Assembly: GCA_035772735.1 (NCBI GenBank)
Contig: JASDFA010000001.1
Location: 91,041,501-91,105,500, forward strand
DNA: 64,000 bases
Reading direction: 5' to 3'
From: Datura wrightii
Taxonomy: Eukaryota > Streptophyta > Magnoliopsida > Solanales > Solanaceae
The translations under genes were made by a program, and so were the position numbers. Numbering within the stretch: the stretch's first letter is position 1; each line of letters begins with the position of its first letter. Under the pieces are notes generated by a model. It did no database searches. It was given only the letters and a program-made list of their open reading frames with translations, and was not told the DNA's origin. Below are positions 1 through 11,527 of the stretch, in pieces.

Positions 1-708
1 TCCTAGACATTTGTTGTCTGTAGTCTCAACTCCAGAATCCTCAACAGTTAAAGTCTCAAACTTGACTCCAGTCTCAATAGTAGTGGCACTGGTTGTGGCC
101 AGTGTGCTCTATAAAGCTATAAGCACAGAGGCAATAGGTGTGCCCCTACTCTCCTCGGGCACCCCCCTCCCGTCGGAGTTGTCAGCACCTTTCGCCCTCT
201 CCTATATCTCTCTCTCATGTGCCTCAGAGGTATGACGACTATATCTTAGGGCGGCCTTCAATGCTCCAATTTCCTTCTTTTGCCTCCTTCTTTCCTCATC
301 CTCCACTCTGTGGCCCATTTTTTTCCTTTTTCATGTGAAATTGGCTCAAGGTAAAAAAACTAAGGAATTTCCACATTCACGTCCTCCTCAATCACTGACA
401 GAGCTTGTGGTTGTGTGATGTCACCCAAGCACACGCAAATGTACTTGGTTGTCAAGTAATATAGGATTACTAAGTCCAAATATCGTTCCCTTAGGGACCC
501 GTCAATTTAATCGTTATAAGGTTGTCACTTTAATTTCAGTATTCTACAAAATAGCTAAAATGGGGATTGATTTGAGTAATTACACTATCAGAAACTTAAA
601 TATAAAATAAACTAAAAATGATTATGAGATTGATTGCATTTCGATGATGAGGAGAGTCTAGGGCAATAGCACTTGGTTGGTTTCAAGTTGAGTTTTCAAG
701 ACATAATT
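1..708 (-). repeat. Unassigned reverse-oriented retroelement fragment
   Basis: There is no recognisable gene. Around 430-510 the sequence resembles the reverse complement of the Athila/Tat-type LTR 3' end seen elsewhere here (cacacgcaaatgtacttgg, later tatcgttcccttaggg, comparable with tatcgatcccacaggg at 29261). This suggests a minus-oriented LTR end, with internal sequence further left. The short open frames at 11-338 have no similarity I recognise. The right edge is fixed by the family A LTR start at 709. The assignment is an inference from motif similarity only. Confidence 0.35.
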
Positions 709-2186
709 TGTTATACCCTGAAAATCCAAAGATCAGATCCGAGAATTAAAAATTGAAAACTGCTGAAATTGGGAAAAATGTCTCAGAACGAGGGGTGTAA
801 CGACTCGTGGTTGGAAACCATGAGTCATTGTTGCCTTCGTGGTTTCAGGAGTATTGGGTGGCAGTGGAAACAACGACCTCTGTAACGACTCGTTGTAGTA
901 AACAATGAGTCATTGTTGAAGTCGTGGTGAGAAGTGGACCTTAGCATGTGGGGAAATAACGGGTCAACTAATGACCAGTCATGAGGAATAACGACTCATT
1001 GTCAGCAGTCATCGTCTGAGTGGTCAAATTTCCAGTGGACTTAACGGATGAACAAAATGACCCGTTGGAGGAAACAATGAGTCGTTGTGAGACCCATTAT
1101 GAAGGAGTTCAGAAATTCAAAGGGGCAAACAACGACCGACTTAACGATCCATTGGACCAAAGGACGAGTCGTCCTGTCTATACGTGGTTTGATTGCGGAG
1201 GCTAGTTCTCAGCAGTGCTTATGACGGGCCATACCACTAGCCGTCGTCTCTTCCAACGACTCATTGGTGTGACCCGTTTGACCGACCTGGATGTTTGGTG
1301 GTTTGGAATGCCTACATGCAAGTGCACGTGGTCGAACAAGTAGTAAAATGGCTAGAATAGCCATGTATCGATCCCACAAGGACTGGACCAAGGTAATAAT
1401 CAAACCAAGTGTTAATAAACTCTAACTCTAATAATGCAGACAACAGTTTCAAGAAGATTTTGGGAGTTTGTTTCCTAATTTATACTAATCTAAAACAAAT
1501 GTACAAATTGAGTCTGAACTATAGTAATGAGCATGCTGAGGCTAAAACTAACATGAAGGGAAGCAATTTATTGACACAAATTGGTTAATCTTTCCTTCAG
1601 TTGCTAGTCAAGAATTATTGCCTATGGATTAAAACTCTCGTATTTAACCCAACTTAAGAATCATGAACCTTCCACCTACATTTCTGTGATAAGAAGAAAT
1701 TCATGTTCCAGCCGTACGAAATCGATTCCTTAATTGACTAATACGACTTTCAGATATATTTCTATTCTGAAGGTAAATCAATTCTCAATTTTCCCAAACA
1801 AAGAAGAGATCATATCCTATCAATTCACAACTTTCCAATTTCTTTCTCTTTCGAGCACAAACCGGAATTTTTAGATATACATTAATATTGGACAAACATC
1901 AATGCAGTAAGAATAAGAATTAATAGAACAACCATAGAAGAAAAGATGAAAAACCAAAATGATCAATAATTACATTCCACTACAAATGTTCTTAACCTCA
2001 TCAAGAAGTGAATTTAGCCACTCCTTTGTGGATTAAACATCATCAAATAAGTATAAATCATACAAACAATTGAAATAAAGGAGAAAGAGTTAGAGAAGAA
2101 CCCGAAGATTTTCTTCTTCTCAAATGCCTGTAACCCACGTTCTTGCTCAACCAAGTCAGAATGTTTAAAATAAAACCTAAGTGTGC

Positions 2187-2194
2187 TATTTATA
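2187..2194 (-). promoter_or_regulatory. TATA box of the solo C LTR
   Basis: TATAAATA on the minus strand is at the same place as in the complete C element (30073-30080). It lies about 38 bp downstream, in transcription sense, of the hairpin array at 2232-2370. Confidence 0.6.
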
Positions 2195-2231
2195 CTAGTG
2201 GAAATTTTTCCCGGAATAACAAGCAATGTGT

Positions 2232-2370
2232 CACGGAGTGTATCGCGGAGCGTTGCCTCCGTGACACGGAGTGTATCGCGGAGTGTTGCCTCCGTGACAC
2301 GATGTGTATCGCGGAGCACTGCCTCTGTGACACGGTGTGTATCACGGAGCACTGCCTCCGTGACACGGAG
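2232..2370. repeat. 33-bp hairpin minisatellite in C LTR promoter
   Basis: Four units begin with cacgg or cacga at 2232, 2265, 2298 and 2331, with a partial fifth at 2364. The period is exactly 33 bp. Each unit carries cacggag and ctccgtg arms able to pair around a central gcggag/cactgc part. Other C LTRs here carry only one unit (30002-30037 and about 35697-35735). Because 33 is a multiple of three, both strands stay open and show an 11-residue repeat, which is not evidence of a gene. Confidence 0.85.
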
Positions 2371-4222
2371 GTATCGTGGAAGCCCTCTGGAAATCGCGCA
2401 ATTTATTCCAACTTTGGTGTTTCTCTCCCGATATCATTCCTCCACTTCACCAAATCATAAATTGGGTCCTCGAATGCATTATTTCCTTCAAAAACAAAGA
2501 CTAATCATGTTGGTCAATATTTCTTCTCATTTATATAAAAAGGCATGAAACTATACATAATTAAATACATAAACAAGACAAAACTAAGTTATAAAGTATC
2601 ACTTTGGCATGTAATTATGCCCAAGATCACTGGACAGTGTTCAAGAAAGAGTCATTAAGGGTATTTTTGATTTTTCCATGCTATAAGACCCTAAACTACA
2701 ATGTTTTAGATTATGAAAGGTGGATTTTTTAGAGGGATAATCTATTCTAAGTACTCATTCATGCATGCAAGAGTATAGAGAGGTGATCAATGGGTGATTC
2801 AAGGCTTCCCTCTTCAAATCGATTCAATTCCTTCTTGGGCATTCAAGGGAGAGTAAGAATCAGTTATTTTCAGGTGTGTAGGGTTATGAATGGGTGTTTC
2901 CATCCACACCCATGCCCATCCCTTAGTATTCTATGAAAATTTACTACAAATCTATTAGGGTTTTAATCCAATTTTTAGAAAAATCTAATGACTTACAAGT
3001 GGGTCATTCTAGAGTGTGATTTACATTATATTTTATGAAATTAGATCATATTTTGTAATTATTTTGATTATTTAATTATTGATTTTGATTTCTGTTAAAT
3101 TGAGCCTATCTAAGCATGATCTATGATAAATCCATTTATGATCCTTACTTCAATTGATAATATTTACAAGACCAACATGATTTATAATTTGAAGTATGAA
3201 TTTATTCAATTACCCATTATTATTTAATGATTCTTAAGTTATATGCATGATCTACAAGTATGTATGAAACCTATGATTCAAGAATTATGTTTTGGCCGAC
3301 TCACGGGCCTTATGTCATGGCTAGTTCACGTATGTACAAGTATGTTTATGATTATCATGATTTAACTAGCCCCATAAATTCATGCATGTTATACTATGAG
3401 CACTATATACGTTTTAGGAGTAGTATCGAACACCGAGTAGGTTCGGCGCCCAGGTTATGCCCTGGATCTCATAAACTACGTGCCACCATAGGTATGTTGG
3501 GACCTCCTTTGTGACTGTCCCTGGCCCAAATGGCCCCTTTTCATGGTGATATCACACTTTCATGGTTCTATCCTTGGCAAGGTACGAACGGCCTCCTGAC
3601 TAGGTTTACAAGTCGGACTTCATGTGTGCTCATATGGGGTATGTCGGTTAAGAGAATCTCTCACTATTCCTCATGATTTATGCATGATTATTATTATGTA
3701 CTTTTGCTCAAGTCATGTTAAGTAAAATTTTTCTCCTATGATATGATTATGGTTGTATTACAAATGTTTTGAAAACCTTCAGCCTTATGTTATGTTACGA
3801 TGATTATGATATGAGCATGATGTCCTACTCTTATGATCATTTATGAGCTTTTCTATATTTTAAATGTTCTTTTTGCTTACCTTACATACTCGGTACATTC
3901 CACGTACTGACTACATACTTTCTATACTGTATCATTTCATGATACAGGACCCAGCTCTCAAGCTCACTTGCATCCCTAGATTGTCTTAGAGTTTGCCTTC
4001 AGTGTGTTGGTGAGTACTCATGTTCCGAGGGCTATTTGGTAGACGTTGTTACTTTATGTTTAAGTACATGTTTGGGTTAGTTGGTGGTGTCGTCCCATCA
4101 ACCCATCATTGTAGTAGAGGCTTTCAGACAAAGTATAAAATTTAGCTTATGTATGTCTAAGTGATTCTGTTGGTTTTGATATGTTTCCGATATGCCTTAT
4201 GTTTATTCTTCCGCTTACGATG

Positions 4223-4378
4223 AATGAAGTCAGATATATTCTTATGCCATGAGTCGAGTTGGGGCCTCTTGGGGTTCCTTGTCCTTTGTTACGGTCCAGG
4301 AATGAAGTTAGATGTATTCTTATGCCATGGGTCGAGTTGGGGCCTCTTGGGGTTCCTTGTCCTGTGTTACGATCCGGG
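4223..4378 (+). repeat. 78-bp tandem duplication in the A1 LTR
   Basis: Two copies of a 78-bp unit start aatgaagt at 4223 and 4301, each containing cttatgccat and ggggcctcttggggttcc. The other A-type LTRs in the window have a single copy at this place (11220-11300, 15090-15165, 60750-60830). The duplication is therefore private to this copy. Confidence 0.85.
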
Positions 4379-4607
4379 TCTACATTCGAGTCATGACAAA
4401 CTTTGTATCAGATCTATAGGTTTGAAGTGTCCTAGGGTGTTTGAAAGCCACGTTAAGTAGAGTCTTTTTCATGGGTGTAAAGCGTGACACACTTATGAAG
4501 AAGAGGCTACGAGACATTTAGTAAATGTTCCCTTCTTTCATGATCTATGTTGTGCGATGAAAAGTCCTTCTACTCTTCTAATTCATGCTAATCGCGATTG
4601 CAGAATC

Positions 4608-5800
4608 ATGGATCCCAGAAGAATGAACGGCAGGAGGAATGGAAATGGTGAAGGCCATGGAGATGGCAATGATCATGGGCACCAACAAGCCCCACCTGCT
4701 CAGGAGCCCCAGGCACCAGAGCCAGTTGCCCATGCCGAGTTTTGAGCGGCTATCCAGAGGTTGTCGCAGGCCTTGACTGCTCAAGTCAACCAACAAGCTG
4801 TTGCACATATTCCTCAGAATGGAACTGTGACAGCGGCTTAGATTAGAGACTTCTTAAGGATGAACCCTCCAAAGTTCTTTGGGTCCAAGGTGGATGAGGA
4901 CCCGCATGATTTCATCAAGGAGATTCTTAAGATCACCTAGGTTATGGGGGTGACTAATGGAGATTGTCTTGATTTGGCCTCCTATCAGCTAAAGGGGGTG
5001 GCTCACATATGGTTCAAATAGTGGAGAGCTGCTAGGGCAGTGGGTGCAGGCCCTTTCGGTTGGGAAGAGTTCCACACAGCCTTCTTGGATCAATTCTTCC
5101 CTTGGGAGATGAGGGAGCAAAAGGCTGCCGAGTTTGTTAACTTGAAGTAGGGTGACATGTTCTTTTAGGAGTATGCATTGGAGTTCACCCATCTATCCAA
5201 GTATGCCCCAGAGTAGGTAGCGAATTAGAGGGCTCAGGTGATTCGTTTCGTACATGGGGTGGCGGATTATCTGGATAAGGATTGCAAGATCTCCATGATG
5301 CATCGAGATATCGACTGTACCCGTATTGTGTTTCATGCTGAGCAGATGGAGTTGGTATATAGAAGGCAGAGAGAGGCCAAGAAGGCCAGGATCGACAGTT
5401 AAGAGACTTCTCAGGTCAGGTTAGGGGGTGGACAACATTAGCAATCCTAGCACAGGTCTATTGTTCTAGCCCCATCATCGGCTAGCACGCCATCTAGATT
5501 CAGAGGGGATCGAAGGAGCAGGGCTTCATATTGAGAGGCCAGGGTAACATGCAGATAGAGCACACTTTCCCAGTTTTTGCAGCGTGGGCAAGAATCACCC
5601 TGGGAGGTGCCTAGTTGGCTCAGATGCTTGTTTCGGGTGTGGCAAACCCGTACACAGACTCAAGGATTACCCTTCGGCAAGATCAAGGGCCGATTGAGCC
5701 CGTATGCCAGCAGCTAGTTCTACCGCTCCAGTAGCACGTCTCCCTCAGTAGGGTGCCTCGACCAATTCAACCGGCGGTCATCGTTAAAACAGGTTTTATG
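4608..5800 (+). pseudogene. Decayed gag of Ty3/gypsy element A1
   Basis: Gag would form the capsid-like particle. The start is taken at ATG 4608 (MDPRRMNGRRNGNG), matching the equivalent start at 11528 in the second A copy. Gag core similarity runs through IRDFLRMNPPKFFGSK (about 4840), a tryptophan-poor helical stretch, and RFVHGVADYLDKDCK (about 5240). The zinc-knuckle region near 5600 is frameshifted. At least ten in-frame stops are present, nearly all TAG where A2 or other relatives have CAG or TGG. It is a dead copy. The family and domain order are well supported, but exact ends are not. Confidence 0.8.
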
Positions 5801-5817
5801 CTTTAGCACCCTGCCAG

Positions 5818-7666
5818 GAGTAGGAGGTCTCCTCGGATGTGGTCACTGGTATCTTACGTGTTTTTCATATTGATGTTTATGCTTTGCTATATCTGGGAGC
5901 TACCTTGTATTTTGTGACCCCTTACATTGCTAGTAGCTTTAGAGTTAGTCCCGACATTCTGTCAGAACTATTCTCAGTTTCTACTCCTGTCGATGATTCA
6001 GTTGTAGCTAGGTAGGTGTATAGGAGATGCCCGATCACTATATTGCATAAAGTCACCTCCGCAGACCTTGTAGAGTTAGCCATGACTAACTTTGATATTA
6101 TTCTTGGCATGGATTGGGTGTGTGCGTCTCATGCTTCAGTAAATTGTAGAACCCATGTGGTGGAATTTCATTTTCCAGGTGAATCAGTTTTGGAGTGGAA
6201 AGGTAGTTCAATTGTACCAGCAGGTCGATTTATTTCATATCTTAAGGCTTGGATGATGATTTCTAAAGGGTTGCATGTACCATCTAGTCAGGGTTAAGGA
6301 TATTGAGTCCGAGACCTCGACTATCCAGTCAGTTCCAGTGGTGCGTGAGTATCCGGAGGTCTTCCCGATGATTTGCTAGGTGTTCCTCCCAAGCGGGAGA
6401 TTGATTTTGGTATTGACCTTCTACCTGATACGTAGCCTATATCTATTCCTCCTTATAGGATGGCTCCCGCCGAGCTAAAGGTGTTGAAGGATCAGTTGAA
6501 GGACTTGTTAGATAAGGGCTTTATCAGACCGAGCAAATCTCCATGGGGTGCACCAGCGTTAGATGTCTGAAAGAAGGATTGTTCGCTTCGGATGTGCATT
6601 GACTATCGATAGTTGAACAAAGTCACCATTAAGAACAGGTATCCTTTGCCTAGGATAGATAATTTTTTTAACCAGCTTCAGGGTCAAGTGTTTCTCAAAA
6701 ATAGATCTCAGGTCCAGGTATCATCAGCTCCGAGTTCAGGAGAGTGATATCCCAAAGACAGCCTTCAGGATGCAGTATGGCCATTATGAGTTTGTAGTTA
6801 TGTCTTTTGGACTAACCAATGCTCCTGAAGCTTTTATGGACCTAATGAACAGGTGTTTAAGTCGTATCTGAACATGTTCGTGATTGTGTTCATTGATGAC
6901 ATCCTTATATACTCTCAGAGTGAGGAGGAGTATGAGGCTCATTTGAGAGTAGTGCTCCAGACCCTCAAGGATCGATAGTTGTATGCAAAGTTCAGCAAGT
7001 GCGAGTTTTGGTTGAACTCGGTTGCATTTTTGGGCCATGTAGTATCAGGCAAGGGCATAAAGGTAGATTCTCAGAAAATCGAGGCGGTGAAGAATTGGCC
7101 TAGGCCGGTGAATCCTTTGGATATTCTGAATTTCTTAGGCTTAACTTGCTACTATCGGAGATTTGTTGAGGATTTTTCATCAATAGTAGCACCTTTGACT
7201 AAGTTGACTCAGAAAAAGGTGAAGTTTCAATGGTCGAAGGCTTGTGAGAAGAGCTTCCAAGAATTAAATACTCGACTCACTACTGCACCGGTGTTGACCC
7301 TACTCGAGGGTACCAATGGTCGAAGGCTTGTGATGCTTCGAGAATTGGACTCGGGAGTGTATTGATGCAGCGAGGGAAAGTGATTGCATACGCCTCGAGA
7401 CAGTGGAAGGTCCATGAGAAGAATTACCGGACCCACCATCTTGAATGGGCCGCGGTAGTTTTCTCATTGAAGATATGGCGACATTACTTGTATAGAGTCC
7501 ATGTGGATGTGTTGATGAACCACAAGAGCTTGCAATATGTGTTCACGTAGAAAGATCTCAATCTTCAGCAAAGGAGGTGGTTGGAGCTACTCAAGGACTA
7601 CGATATGAGTTTCCTTTACCATCTGGGTAAGGCTAATGTGGTAGCGGATGCACATAGTAGACTATC
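5818..7666 (+). pseudogene. Decayed pol (PR-RT-RNase H) of element A1
   Basis: The aspartic protease region is at 5850-6290. It contains FDIILGMDWV (about 6090), but the expected catalytic Asp is Tyr (ALLYLGAT, about 5880), whereas the A2 copy reads ALLDLGAS at 12790. The reverse transcriptase has GFIRPSKSPWGAP (6510), LRMCIDYR (6588) and FIDDILIYS (about 6890) with stops and frameshifts. RNase H follows (VIAYASRQW 7380, LEWAAVVF 7440, GKANVVADA 7627). Sequence homology ends at about 7667, so integrase and the 3' LTR are missing. A copy of about 19 nt from 7230 is repeated near 7315 inside the RNase H start. Confidence 0.85.
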
Positions 7667-8985
7667 TAGGAATCAATCCTATCTAATAAAAAATGTGATG
7701 AATCTTCCCTTAATAAAGTTGTCATCCATCTATCATAGGGAAATGCCATTATTCTATGACGACATAAAACACAAACAAAAAAAATTTACTCCAAAATAAA
7801 GCAACCAAAAATAACATAGTCAAGACGAACAACAAGTCAAAATATCCCAGGCATTAAAGTCAACATCAATATACTAGCTATTACAACTCATGACCTACAA
7901 ATCATCAAGCTACTACTACGAGGAATGACATAATAATGCTACAACCTATAGCAAATAAAGCAATCAAAGAACAACAGGATTCTATTTTTTCTCCACCCCA
8001 CACTTAAAAGGTGCACTGTCCTCAGTGCACACATACTCATATCGCGTTCAACCTGCATGGCACCCATAGAAACATCATCATCCTCATCCATATCTAGGTC
8101 ATCAACACTGTCAATAAGAACTGCGACCGCATCATCATCAAGCAGCTCCTCAAAGGCTGGGCCCACTCGATAAATCAACATTGCGGTCTCCGTGAGCGGG
8201 TATCACGCCTCTAAAGCTGTCATCTGCTCTACAGTGGTGGGTTAATGTCCTAGCCTCAGCTGTAGATCTAGCATCCCAATTTTACGACCTTGCTAGCTCT
8301 CATCACGAGTCTGACGATCAGCTATAGTAAGAAGAGGGCATGTGGAAGGGATAGTCTCCTTCATCTTTGTAACGTCTATCATCTTTCCAGCTAGGTTCCA
8401 TGCTAGAGGTAAGACAAGGTCTACATTCTCCTCTTCAATACTTTCCTCCCACAAGAACATGGTCAAAAGACTGTCGTGACAATATTTCATGTATAATTTT
8501 CCCTTGATCTTTTCATATTGTCATGAAGCACAGCAACAAAATTGATTGGTATCCTCTTCATCAATATACACCAAGACAATCCGCTCTCGAGTCAGCTCTG
8601 TCATATGTGTCCTAGGGAGAAATACAGCACACACCAACTTCACCCACACCTTTGCCTCCCTATTCAGATAGGCAAACACAAGTGTGGAATGAGTGCAATT
8701 ATAATCCCTCTCCCAACGGGTGGATGAGTGCTCACCACATAAAGTGTGGCAAATGTCTCTGTATGGAGGCTGCTCCAGCAAGATGAACTACTCTGAGGGT
8801 CTATTGCAGGTGTCCCTAGAAAGGCATTTGAACCTTCTAGTTGTGACTGCACCACCTGACCTTTGATCTTTACCTTGGTGCTCTCTCTAAATGAAGTATC
8901 CTAGTTTTCATAGAACTTCCTCACTAATGTGAGGTTGCACCTCTACGACTCATTAATGATGTAACAAAGTCCCAACTAACATATC
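7667..8985 (-). mobile_element. Truncated Athila/Tat-like retroelement fragment
   Basis: The block is bounded by the A1 pol break at 7667 and the A2 LTR start at 8986. On the minus strand it carries a gag-like remnant (next entry). Downstream of it, RC positions 8040-8000 read a gaggacagtgc and aagtgtggggtgg context common in Athila/Tat-type elements. The 7667-7935 part is AT-rich and shows nothing I recognise. No LTR or TSD was identified. Confidence 0.5.
7939..8860 (-). pseudogene. Gag-like plant transposon protein remnant
   Basis: Minus-strand frames at 8781-8521 read a stretch with CGEHSSTRW, WVKLVCAVFLPRTHMTEL and RERIVLVYID. This pattern resembles the plant transposon protein domain found in Gag of Athila/Tat and related retroelements. 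Frames at 8490-8293 (VTKMKETIPSTCPLL) and 8181-7939 look like its C-terminal part, with a very acidic segment (DDLDMDEDDD near 8085). The pieces lie in different frames with stops between them, so the gene is broken. The function is inferred from family resemblance only. Confidence 0.5.
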
Positions 8986-10381
8986 TGTAATACACCGGAA
9001 GTTCCCAAGACTAGACTCGGGATTTAAAAATGAAAAGTAGCAGAAATATGGAAAATTTTCTCAGAACGGGTCATTGGTGCGACTAACGACCTGTTGGATG
9101 TGTCCATGGTGAGGTACTATAGGTTTGGAGTTGGAAGTAACGGGTCTAGGAACGACCCTTTGTTTGATATAACAAGTCATTGGATGGGGTCATTGTGAGA
9201 CTGTTCCTTAGTCAAGGAGGAAGTAACGAGTCGTAAAACGACCCATTGCAGGAAACAACAGGCCATTGTCAGTAGCTGTTTAAAGGGATCCCAAGTTAAG
9301 GCAGTGGAGACCGACTGGAAACAACGAGTCGTTTGAGCAAACAATGACCCATCCTATCCAATCATGGTGGGGTATTTGAGATGTAAATTCAAGGTGTAAC
9401 AACGAGGGGTAGTAACGGACTGTAGGAGCTAGCAACGAACCGTTCTGACGTTCGTTGTCATTGGCAGAATAGTTTTTCCAAGAAAATTCATTAAGGGTAT
9501 TTTCATCCTTCCTAAGCCCTAGAGCTTTAAACTACATCGTTTTAAGCTCGAAATAGGGAGTTTTAAGAGGGGTAAGTTCATCCTAGGCTCATTCACCTTC
9601 ATGCATGCAAGTTGAGGGTTTAGAAGGTGATCAAGTTTAAGTTTCCTACAAGTTCTTCTTCAATTCTCTTTAGGCTATAAAGGAATTTGTGTAATCACAC
9701 CCTTTCAGGTATGTAATGCTATTAATGGGTGGAATAATCCACACCCATGACCAATTCTATCTCAATTCATGAAAATTCTAATTGATGAATCTATGGGGTT
9801 TTTAACCCAATGCATGAATTCCCTAAGTTTCTACCATGGATATGATCTAAGTATGTTTCTATTATTGAATTATGGTTCATGGGAAAGTTTTACAATGTTT
9901 TCAATTATAAATCATGTTTCCAAGTTTTATAAATTACGATGCCCATCCATGAAAGTTCATGAAAATTGAGATCTTCGATATATGTGTAAGCATGACGCGA
10001 TATTTATGAGAAAAACATATTTTTAAGTTACCCGTGTTTAGGATCATATTTTCAAGTGAATCAAGTTATTTTAAAGTATGTTAAAGTATTCGGAAAGCCC
10101 ACATGTTCAAGTATGTTTCATGATTCCATTAACTAGCTTACCACATGGTTTTGGAGTCAAGACTCCCATTATTTTCAACTTGTGGTATGGTTTGAGCCAA
10201 GTCTCCTCATGAATGATTTAAGATTTTATATGTATATTTCTATTTAGCTTCGTCTCTAGAGGATGGTCAGCTTCGTTTAAAAACGATGGAGAGCTAATGC
10301 ATGTTTCTGGGAGCAGTGTCTAGCACCAAGTAAGTTATAGGTCAGTCAACCCTGTGCCTCAGAACTACGCGCCAACGTAGG

Positions 10382-10423
<42 letters not shown>

Positions 10424-11317
10424 TATGGGACCTACCTTGTGAAATTTCCTCTACCCCAAAGGGGCTTTTAGCTTGATATCGATGTCATGGTTTCGTCTTT
10501 GGCTCTGGCAAAGCTTTGGACGGCTTTGCCCTCTTGAATTTAATAGTTGGGACCACATAAGCTCTATCGTGGTAATGTCGGTTATATGAAGAGTCTCCCA
10601 TTGTTCCTCATGATTTCAGTTATGCATCTTTATCATTTATGATATATACATATATGTTCTAAGCAGGTTTGACCCAATGTTCAGCTTTACTTATGATTAT
10701 TAGATTTTAGCTTTGAGTCATTCGATTCAGTTATGATGTTCAGTCATGTTTAGATCATGATTTCAGAAAATAGCATGCAAGCCTCACTCTCAGATTCTTA
10801 TCTTGATTATGTTGTATATTTTGAATATTTCAAATGATTTTACTTATTTAAGCGGTTTTACTTACCATGCATACTCGGTATATTTCACGTACTGACCGCA
10901 TACTCTATGTTGTATCGTTTTATGATATAGGCTCTGATCTTTCGACTCAGCCCCGTCATCAGCTAGCTTCTGGAGTTAGTATCCAGTCTCTATTGGTGAG
11001 TCCTCATCTGTCGAGGGCCCCTCTTCCATTTAGTTATGTTTACGTATTTTTAGTTTCATACTTAGAGAGTTAGTTGGGGTCTTGTTCTATCAACTCATCA
11101 TAATTAGAGGATTTTCAGAGAATTGATTTTATTCAACATCATACTTGTGTTGTATATTCAGATTGTTATGTTATGTTCAGATTTCTGCCATGTTTATTAT
11201 GTTAAGTCTTCCGTTTTACTTGATTGAGTTAGATGTATGCTCATGCCATGGGTCGACATGGAGTCTCTCGGGGCTCCTTGTCCCGAGTCTCAATCCGGGC
11301 CCATTCAGGTTGTGGCA
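8986..11317 (+). repeat. Family A LTR (5' LTR of element A2)
   Basis: It starts TGTAATACACCGG and ends TTGTGGCA, followed by a near-intact initiator tRNA-Met PBS (cttggtatcatagc from 11320). Length is 2332 bp. It aligns along its length with 12865-15189, including the conserved cggtatatttcacgtactgacc block near 10877 and a tgtatcgttttatgatata hairpin near 10911. The 9060-9480 part has repeated degenerate acgagtcgtt/aacgacc motifs in both orientations. Confidence 0.87.
10383..10424. repeat. (TA)n microsatellite
   Basis: About 21 uninterrupted TA dinucleotides lie inside the A2 LTR. The other A LTRs have only a short tatatt-like sequence here. It has probably expanded since insertion. Confidence 0.95.
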
Positions 11318-11527
11318 AACTTGGTATCATAGCAATAGGTTTTAAAGTGTCCTAGGGTGTCTGAAAGACACGTTAAGTAGAGTCTTTTTCATAGGTGTGA
11401 AGTGCGTCACACTTATGATGAAGAGGCTACGAGATTCTTAGGAAATGTTACCTTCTTTCGTGAGCTATGTCATGCCGTGAAATGTCTCTCTATCCTTCTA
11501 ACTCGTGCTATTCGCGATTGCAGAATC

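Larger units (their letters stand above)
1292..2629 (-). mobile_element. Solo LTR, family C (Athila/Tat type)
   Basis: This is an LTR in minus orientation flanked by the 5-bp duplication CTGGA (1287-1291 and 2630-2634), and the A LTR continues on both sides. Read on the minus strand it begins TGATCTTGGGC and ends near CCAAACA, about 1.34 kb, like the 1.41-kb LTRs of the complete C element at 29563-35129. The minus-strand landmark cagtccttgtgggatcgata lies near its 3' end. There is no internal region, so it arose by LTR-LTR recombination after insertion. Confidence 0.9.
709..4398 (+). repeat. Family A LTR (5' LTR of element A1), interrupted
   Basis: It starts TGTTATACCCTG and ends TCATGACA, followed by a decayed initiator tRNA-Met PBS (ctttgtatcagatc, 4400-4413). 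Without the solo C LTR and its TSD it is about 2.35 kb, matching the A LTRs at 8986-11317 and 12865-15189. Shared landmarks are the degenerate acgactcgttg motifs in the first 600 bp, tacatactcggtacattcc near 3885, the hairpin tgtatcatttcatgataca near 3928, and ggggccccttgtcc-like sequence close to the 3' end. No coding capacity is credible. Confidence 0.85.

Noticed and set aside
2014..2548. Overlapping open frames on both strands (VTEA/RDT and CVSRS repeats)
   Set aside because: They come from the 33-bp hairpin array, whose period keeps all frames open.
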